DNA of 39,486 nucleotides from Alphaproteobacteria bacterium (GTDB lineage: Bacteria; Pseudomonadota; Alphaproteobacteria; Reyranellales; Reyranellaceae). Under the pieces are notes generated by a model. The model was given only the letters and a program-made list of their open reading frames with translations. It ran no database searches and was not told where the DNA came from. The position numbers and the translations under genes are program-made. Location of the stretch: the NCBI GenBank assembly GCA_026126245.1, contig JAHCJT010000005.1, positions 1 through 39,486 on the forward strand, in the 5' to 3' direction. Below are positions 34,608 to 39,486 of the stretch, piece after piece (position 1 is the stretch's first letter; each line of letters opens with the position of its first letter).

Positions 34608-35582
34608 ATGGACGACTGGATCACCTTTCCGGTGCTGATCCTGTCGGCCACCTTGCGGGTCGCCACGCCACTGATCCTGTGCGCCATGGGCGGCCTGTTC
34701 TCCGAACGCAGTGGCCTGATCGACATCGGCCTGGAAGGCAAGATGCTGGCGGCCGCCTTCGCCGCCGCCGCCATGGCATCGGTGACGGGCTCCGCCTGGG
34801 CCGGGTTGGGTGCCGCCATCCTGGTCGCCGAAGTGCTGGCACTGCTGCATGGCTTCGCCTGCATCACGCATCGCGGCAACCAGGTGGTGAGCGGCGTCGC
34901 CATCAACATCCTGGTGTCCGGCCTTACCGTCGTGTTCGGCATGGCCTGGTTCCAGCGTGGCGGCCAGACGCCGGCGCTGCCGCCCGAAGCGCGCTTCATG
35001 CCGATCAACTTGCGCGGCAGCCGCGCGTTCGCCGACGTGCCGCTGCTGGGCCGGCTGTACGGCGACCTGCTGGGCGGGCACAACCTCATCGTCTATCTGG
35101 CGCTGCTGATCGTGCCGCTGACGTGGTGGGTGCTCAACCGGACGCGCTTCGGGCTGCGGCTGCGGGCGGTGGGCGAGGTGCCGCTGGCGGTCGACGCCGC
35201 CGGTATTTCGGTCGCCTGGCTGCGCTATCGCGCCGTGCTGATCTGCGGCCTGTTCACCGGCATCGCCGGCACCTACCTGTCGATCGCGCAGAACGCCGCC
35301 TTCAGCCGCGACATGACGGCGGGCCAGGGCTATATCGCCCTGGCCGCCATGATCTTCGGCAAGTGGCGGCCGGTGCCGGCGCTGGGCGCCTGCCTGATGT
35401 TCGGTTTCCTCGACGCCGTCGCCATCCGCCTGCAGGGCGTGCGGCTGCCCCTGATCGGCGAAGTGCCGGTACAGTTCATCCAGGTGCTGCCCTACGTGTT
35501 GACCGTGATCCTGCTGGCCGGTTTCATCGGCCGTGCCGTGGCCCCCAAGGCGATCGGGGTGCCCTACGAGAAGGAGCACTGA
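34608..35582 (+). CDS. ABC transporter permease (BPD_transp_2 family), subunit 2
   Basis: A 324-residue membrane protein with about eight hydrophobic segments. The family motif appears as GLIDIGLEGKMLAAA near 36-50, and the coupling region LRLRAVGEVPLAVDAAGI near 182-200 parallels that of subunit 1. Together the two form the heterodimeric channel of the importer. The start is taken as ATG 34608, where the membrane domain begins; the frame opens at 34572 within the repeat. The ribosome-binding site is weak, and AGGA lies further upstream than usual, which may reflect the repeat's insertion. Cytidine deaminase follows 2 bp after its stop. Confidence 0.93.
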   Translation: MDDWITFPVLILSATLRVATPLILCAMGGLFSERSGLIDIGLEGKMLAAAFAAAAMASVTGSAWAGLGAAILVAEVLALLHGFACITHRGNQVVSGVAINILVSGLTVVFGMAWFQRGGQTPALPPEARFMPINLRGSRAFADVPLLGRLYGDLLGGHNLIVYLALLIVPLTWWVLNRTRFGLRLRAVGEVPLAVDAAGISVAWLRYRAVLICGLFTGIAGTYLSIAQNAAFSRDMTAGQGYIALAAMIFGKWRPVPALGACLMFGFLDAVAIRLQGVRLPLIGEVPVQFIQVLPYVLTVILLAGFIGRAVAPKAIGVPYEKEH

Positions 35583-35584
35583 GC

Positions 35585-35995
35585 ATGGCCGGCCCATCCG
35601 AGGAGATGCTGGCGCTGGCCCGCCAGGCGATGGCGCGGGCGCACGCGCCCTACTCGCGCTTCGCCGTCGGCGCCGTGCTGCGCGGTGCCAACGGCAAGCT
35701 CTATGCCGGTTGCAATGTCGAAAACGCCGCCTATCCCGAGGGCTGGTGCGCCGAGGCCTCGGCCATTGCCGCCATGGTGGTCGACGGCGAGCGGCGCATC
35801 GTCGAGGCCGTGGTGATGGGCCGCGGGGAGGCGCTGGTCACGCCCTGCGGCGGTTGCCGCCAGCGCCTGCGCGAGTTCGCCGACGACGCACTGCCGATCC
35901 ACGTCTGCGGACCGGCGGGCTTGCGCCGCACCGTCACGCTGGGCGAACTGCTGCCGCTGTCGTTCGGGCCGGCCAATTTGCCTGCCCAGACCTGA
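35585..35995 (+). CDS. cdd: cytidine deaminase
   Basis: A 136-residue enzyme of the homotetrameric class. The zinc site is formed by C55 in CAEAS, with catalytic E57, and by C88 and C91 in PCGGCRQ; the substrate-binding NVEN is at 44-47 and the N-terminal YSRFAVGA segment contacts the ring. It converts cytidine and deoxycytidine to uridine and deoxyuridine. The start is ATG 35585, 2 bp after the permease stop; the longer frame is shadow of the permease. Co-location with the importer strongly suggests that the importer carries nucleosides, since imported cytidine would be deaminated at once. Confidence 0.96.
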   Translation: MAGPSEEMLALARQAMARAHAPYSRFAVGAVLRGANGKLYAGCNVENAAYPEGWCAEASAIAAMVVDGERRIVEAVVMGRGEALVTPCGGCRQRLREFADDALPIHVCGPAGLRRTVTLGELLPLSFGPANLPAQT

Positions 35996-36089
35996 CTCTG
36001 CCGACGGAACGTGCACCCTCAAGTCAACGCCGGCCCGTCGAGGTCCTGACGAATTGGGTGCGACGCGTATCGGTCGGCGCCGTCGGCGT

Positions 36090-37337
36090 CTACCTGTTCG
36101 CGCGTGCCAGCACGGCGTGCATCAGCACATTGACGCCGGGATAGGCGTCTTCGGGCGACATGGTCTCAGCCTCGTTGTGCGAGATGCCCTTGTCGCAGGG
36201 TGCGAAGATCATGGCCGTGGGACAGACGCGGGTCATGTTGTAGGCGTCGTGCCCGGCCTGGCTCAGCATCTCGATGTAGGGAACCTTCAGGTCTTCGGCG
36301 GCGCTGCGGATCAGGCCGATGCACTCCGGATCGAAGGCCTCGTCGCCGAAGCGCCAGGTCTCGGCGATCTCCATGCGCACCCGCGCCCGCGCCGCCGCTT
36401 CGCCGATGGCGTCATCGAACTCGGCCTTCATCTTCTCGACGCCCTCGACCGTGGGGTGCCGGAAGTCGAGCGTGACGAGCGCATATTCCGGCAGGATGCC
36501 GGTCAGGTTGGGCCAGACCTCGATCTGCGCTGCCGTCGAGCGGCCGCCCTCGGGATGGTAGCGCCAGCCCAGCTCGTTGAGCGCCACGATCAGGTAAGCG
36601 GCACCGACCAGGGCATTGCGGCGCACGTCCATGGCGGCGCCGCCGGCGTGGGCGCATTCGCCATGGACCTTGATCCGCATGCCGCGGGTGGCGTAGCCGC
36701 CCACAACGATGCCGACCGGGACCTTCCTGTCATCGAGGATCGGTCCCTGCTCGATATGAAGCTCGAAATAGGCGTCGACGGGCCGGCCGCCGACCGGCGC
36801 CGGGCCGGCATAGCCGATGCGCTCGAGCTCGCCGCCGTAGGTGTTGCCTTGCAGGTCGGTACGGCCCAGCGCCCAGTCGAGCCTGCTGACCCCGGCGAAC
36901 ACACCGGATGCCAGCATCGGGGGATTGAAGCGGGCGCCCTCCTCGTTGGCCCAGTCGACCAGCTCGATGGGACGGCGGGTTTCGATGCCGGCGTCGTTGA
37001 GCGTGCGGATCAGCTCCAGGCCACCCAGCACGCCCAGGACGCCGTCGTAGTTGCCGGCGGCGATCTGGGTGTCGAGATGGCTGCCCACCATCACCGGCGG
37101 CAGATGGTCTTCGCGGCCCTTGCGCCGGGCGAAGATGCTGCCCATGCGGTCGACGGATACCTCCAGCCCGGCCTCCCTGCACCAGCCGACGAAAATATCG
37201 CGCATCTGCTTGTCGGCATCGCCCAGCGCCAGGCGCGACATGCCCGTGGTCCGGCCTCTGCCGATCTCGCCGGAGCGCGCCATGCTGGCCCAGAAACGCT
37301 GCTCGTTGATGCGAAGCTCGTTGGGACGGCGGGTCAT
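36090..37337 (-). CDS. M20-family carbamoylase/ureidopropionase-type amidohydrolase
   Basis: A 415-residue zinc hydrolase of the hydantoinase/carbamoylase branch of M20. Metal ligands are visible: H87 in GSHLDT, D98 in NYDGVLG, E132/E133 in WANEEG, and further His in FELHIEQGP and near the C-terminus in SQAGHDAYNM. Enzymes of this branch cleave N-carbamoyl amino acids, beta-ureidopropionate (last step of reductive pyrimidine breakdown) or allantoate. In a nucleoside locus, N-carbamoyl-beta-alanine is a reasonable guess, but no dihydropyrimidinase or dihydropyrimidine dehydrogenase is nearby. Start ATG 37337 has AGGAGG close upstream; the frame continues to 37424. It is convergent with the deaminase gene. 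Confidence 0.92.
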   Translation of the reverse strand: MTRRPNELRINEQRFWASMARSGEIGRGRTTGMSRLALGDADKQMRDIFVGWCREAGLEVSVDRMGSIFARRKGREDHLPPVMVGSHLDTQIAAGNYDGVLGVLGGLELIRTLNDAGIETRRPIELVDWANEEGARFNPPMLASGVFAGVSRLDWALGRTDLQGNTYGGELERIGYAGPAPVGGRPVDAYFELHIEQGPILDDRKVPVGIVVGGYATRGMRIKVHGECAHAGGAAMDVRRNALVGAAYLIVALNELGWRYHPEGGRSTAAQIEVWPNLTGILPEYALVTLDFRHPTVEGVEKMKAEFDDAIGEAAARARVRMEIAETWRFGDEAFDPECIGLIRSAAEDLKVPYIEMLSQAGHDAYNMTRVCPTAMIFAPCDKGISHNEAETMSPEDAYPGVNVLMHAVLARANR

Positions 37338-37392
37338 AAGGCCTCCTGGGTGCCGGCACCAAGCATAGTCGCATCCAACTTTCATGCCATCG

Positions 37393-37414
37393 CCCAATCC
37401 ACTCGCGGATTGGG
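37393..37414. promoter_or_regulatory. 8-bp inverted repeat upstream of amidohydrolase gene
   Basis: CCCAATCC (37393-37400) and GGATTGGG (37407-37414) form a perfect inverted repeat with a 6-bp spacer, 56 bp upstream of the amidohydrolase start. It could be an operator, or a hairpin ending the leftward transcript from the secreted-protein gene further right. No T-tract follows on either strand. Confidence 0.35.
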
Positions 37415-37578
37415 GTGTCGGCACCGCGGATGTTGCGATGAGTGATCAAATTCAACGCTAGCTTGCATTGATCCGTGCATGTCACCGACGTTGGCCTGAG
37501 TCAGTGTGCCACGTCGGCCGAACGGCCAAGTATCGCCTGCTGTCAATTCAAGCGATGTCGTAGCCCCGGTTGTGACAC

Positions 37579-38463
37579 TCAGGGTGACATCGGTTCGTAA
37601 CCGCGGGCCGCCGCCTGGGCGCTGGCGGGATACCACGTGTTGAATGGCACCCAGACCGGCCCCTTGATGTTAATGGTCACGCGCCGGTCGACGTTCTTCG
37701 CGAGCCACGCCGCGGTTTCGTCGTCCTTGAACAGATAAAGGCGTGTCACGTCTTCCTTGTAGCCCATTTCACCATAATAGAGCTGAAAACAGGTCTTGGG
37801 GATCGTCATAATGTAGCCGTGCAGCTCGGTGCCATTCATATGATAGTGCGTTATGGCCTGAAGCAGGCCGCTGAGCGGACCGGACACCATGCAGGATGCC
37901 TTCCGACGTTCCGCGGTAAGCCAGCGCTGATAGCCGGCACTGTCATAAGTTTCCAAGTGGTTGGTGGCGATGACCACCGTATGGACGGCAGTTCCCTCGC
38001 CGGGCGACGAGAACGCAATCTCCCGGGTCGGCTGGCCGTGTGGCCGCAGTTCGAATCGCGAGTTGCAGATCTCGACCATCGTCTCAATGTCCTTGTCGAT
38101 AAGGAAGTCTACGTAGGCCAACGGCATGTAGATCACGATGTGCGATGTTGCGCAGGTTTGATTGTCCCACTTCACTTCGAGGATGGCGACCGCACCGTCT
38201 TTAGTGGTCAGAAAGCCTGTGACAAACCTGGCGTCGACAATCGGTCGTCGCCTGATTTCATGGGCCATCCGCCAATTCCGGCCTTGCGCCTCAACGAGCA
38301 AGGAATCGCCGTCTGCATTGCGCCGGATCGTCAGCTTCCATCGGGACTCGCCGACCGACAGCTGCGATTTGCCAAGACGATCCCCTTCGGCAACGTCGGT
38401 GTCGCGCGCCTGCGCTGGCGCAACCCACATCAATGCCAACAGAACAATCCTCAGCAGACGCAT
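37579..38463 (-). CDS. secreted protein of unknown function in lower-GC islet
   Basis: A 294-residue protein. A signal peptide (LLRIVLLALMWVAPAQA) is cut near residue 19. The mature chain is a beta-rich sequence with paired Cys candidates (NQTCATSH, VEICNSRF, KASCMVSG, PKTCFQLY) and no domain I recognise. Codon use is less GC-biased than in neighbouring genes, and the surrounding DNA is visibly AT-richer, which suggests acquisition or weak selection. ATG 38463 begins directly with the leader. The gene interrupts an otherwise nucleoside-related series, between the amidohydrolase and phosphorylase genes. Periplasmic or secreted location is predicted; no role can be given. Confidence 0.8.
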   Translation of the reverse strand: MRLLRIVLLALMWVAPAQARDTDVAEGDRLGKSQLSVGESRWKLTIRRNADGDSLLVEAQGRNWRMAHEIRRRPIVDARFVTGFLTTKDGAVAILEVKWDNQTCATSHIVIYMPLAYVDFLIDKDIETMVEICNSRFELRPHGQPTREIAFSSPGEGTAVHTVVIATNHLETYDSAGYQRWLTAERRKASCMVSGPLSGLLQAITHYHMNGTELHGYIMTIPKTCFQLYYGEMGYKEDVTRLYLFKDDETAAWLAKNVDRRVTINIKGPVWVPFNTWYPASAQAAARGYEPMSP

Positions 38464-38828
38464 CGGGGCACCTTGGTATCACCTGCGTCCGACCGGCGTA
38501 GGCGGACTGTTCCGCGCATACTCGCGATGAGCACTGGCTCGGTCCTCAATGGACAGCTGCACAGCGCCGGAACAACGACAGGATTTACGATATCATTGAA
38601 AATCGCCGAACAACAACATCTATAGGTTGCATATTCGGTCTTTTCTCAATCAAGGAATACCCTGATGCGGGCGCTTCCCGCTTGCGACAATGCCGCGATT
38701 GGCCGCTGTGACCATGTGCGACTGGTCCAACCAACGACGAAGCCTCGGCATGGCGCAGTTCTGGTGCCATGGGCGCCGGAATTGGGGCAGACTACACTTG
38801 GAAATGAGCGACGAAAGCCGGCGCCACG
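38464..38828. other. 365-bp AT-richer intergenic region
   Basis: Between the divergent secreted-protein and phosphorylase genes. About 38570-38660 is clearly AT-richer than the rest of the window (runs such as GATATCATTGAAAAT) and probably carries the promoters of both genes. Open frames here have no leader, motif or ribosome-binding site. No tRNA or repeat was recognised. Confidence 0.45.
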
Positions 38829-39486
38829 ATGAACGATCAGGTCCAGCAATGCCTTGCGCTGATCCGCGCGCGGGCGCCCGGTTTCAGCCCACGAACCGGC
38901 GTGGTGCTGGGTTCGGGACTGGGCGGCCTGGCCGACGAGGTGCAGGCGGTCGTCACCCTGCCCTACGGCACGCTGCCGGGTTTTCCGCAGCCAAGCGTCG
39001 GCGGGCATGCCGGCCGGCTGGTGCTGGGCCGCCTCGCCGGCGCAGCCGTCGCCCTCCTGCACGGCCGCGCGCATTACTACGAGACCGGCCGCGCCGACGC
39101 CATGAAGGTGCCGGTGCGTACGCTGGCGGCACTGGGCTGCGAGATGCTGCTGCTGACCAATGCCGCCGGCAGCCTGCGGCGCGAGATGGTACCGGGCAGC
39201 GTCATGCTGGTCGCCGATCACATCAACTTCACAGGTGTGTCGCCGCTGTTCGGTGAAACCGGCGACAGCCGGTTCGTCGACATGGTCGACGCCTACGATC
39301 CAGGCCTGCGCCGCCGCCTGCACGACGTGGCGAAGGCGGCCGGCGTGACGTTGCATGAGGGCGTCTACATCTGGTTCGCCGGCCCCAGCTTCGAAACGCC
39401 GGCCGAGATCCGCGCCGCCGGCCGCCTGGGTGCCGACGCCGTCGGCATGTCGACCGTGCCCGAGGTCGTGGTGGCGCGGCACGCCG
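38829..39486 (+). CDS. punA: purine nucleoside phosphorylase, N-terminal part (cut by window edge)
   Basis: 219 codons are visible and the frame is still open at the end of the window; the family is usually about 265-275 residues. It is the trimeric PNP type: phosphate-loop GSGLGG at 28-33, HGRAHYYETG at 78-87 (normally HGRxHxYEG), NAAGSLR at 111-117, GPSFETPAEIR at 185-195 containing the purine-site Glu, and GMSTVPEVVVARH at 206-218. It splits inosine, guanosine or xanthosine into base and ribose 1-phosphate. ATG 38829 starts the homology; the ATG at 38804 is out of frame. No strong ribosome-binding site is visible. It fits the nucleoside salvage theme of the preceding operon. Confidence 0.93.
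   Translation, partial: MNDQVQQCLALIRARAPGFSPRTGVVLGSGLGGLADEVQAVVTLPYGTLPGFPQPSVGGHAGRLVLGRLAGAAVALLHGRAHYYETGRADAMKVPVRTLAALGCEMLLLTNAAGSLRREMVPGSVMLVADHINFTGVSPLFGETGDSRFVDMVDAYDPGLRRRLHDVAKAAGVTLHEGVYIWFAGPSFETPAEIRAAGRLGADAVGMSTVPEVVVARHA

Noticed and set aside
35747-35757. Cytidine deaminase with Cys-Ala-Glu instead of His-Ala-Glu
   Set aside because: The Cys form is standard for the small tetrameric class of the enzyme.
37382-37636. 84-codon minus-strand frame
   Set aside because: Overlaps the 3' end of the secreted-protein gene, has no leader or good ribosome-binding site and no recognisable motif.
1-39486. tRNA, rRNA, CRISPR, integrase or transposase genes
   Set aside because: Intergenic regions were read for cloverleaf arms, regularly spaced repeats and transposase-like frames; none was found.

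Overview
The window is high-GC, gene-dense bacterial chromosome. Coding style, twin-arginine-type leaders, many Bug-type solute receptors and short ATGA gene overlaps fit an alphaproteobacterium of Rhodospirillales/Hyphomicrobiales type. This is an inference; there is no rRNA or other marker to fix it. I see no tRNA, rRNA, CRISPR, phage or transposase gene.

Positions 1-13909 are a surface-glycan / unusual-sugar locus in four blocks. A rightward operon (1-4402) carries two SDR sugar-nucleotide epimerases, a bifunctional nucleotidyltransferase-sugar kinase with the domain order of HldE reversed, a Gfo/Idh/MocA oxidoreductase and a methyltransferase. A leftward seven-gene operon (11351 down to 4377) carries a UDP-glucose-dehydrogenase homologue lacking its catalytic cysteine, an SDR lacking its catalytic lysine, a methyltransferase, a GDP-mannose-dehydratase-like SDR, a thiamine-diphosphate E1 alpha/beta pair with no E2/E3, and an unrecognised transferase-like protein. 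A TIGR04372-type glycosyltransferase (11465) reads divergently from that operon across a 113-bp gap holding an inverted repeat. A leftward pair (13909-12594) encodes a GmhA-like SIS isomerase overlapping a transaldolase. Together transaldolase, isomerase and kinase/nucleotidyltransferase outline a route from pentose-phosphate intermediates to a nucleotide-activated heptose, which the SDRs, E1 pair and methyltransferases could decorate. This is the best candidate for an undescribed system here.

Positions 13910-22705 hold orphan solute receptors (one TRAP DctP type, two Bug type, one ModA-like without a leader) with no membrane partners in view, a luciferase-like monooxygenase, and three secreted proteins of unknown role, one only 45 codons with a Cys-bounded tail. 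Positions 22718-29292 are leftward housekeeping and metabolic genes: PEP carboxylase, an aminotransferase, a CinA homologue with an altered C-terminal domain, and a glutathione S-transferase, with a palindromic repeat between the last two.

Positions 29561-39486 form a nucleoside uptake and salvage locus: two tandem BMP-family receptors, ABC ATPase, two permeases, cytidine deaminase, a leftward M20 carbamoylase-type amidohydrolase, and a purine nucleoside phosphorylase cut by the window edge. A palindromic interspersed repeat separates the two permease genes. A lower-GC islet with an unknown secreted protein (37579-38660) lies before the phosphorylase.
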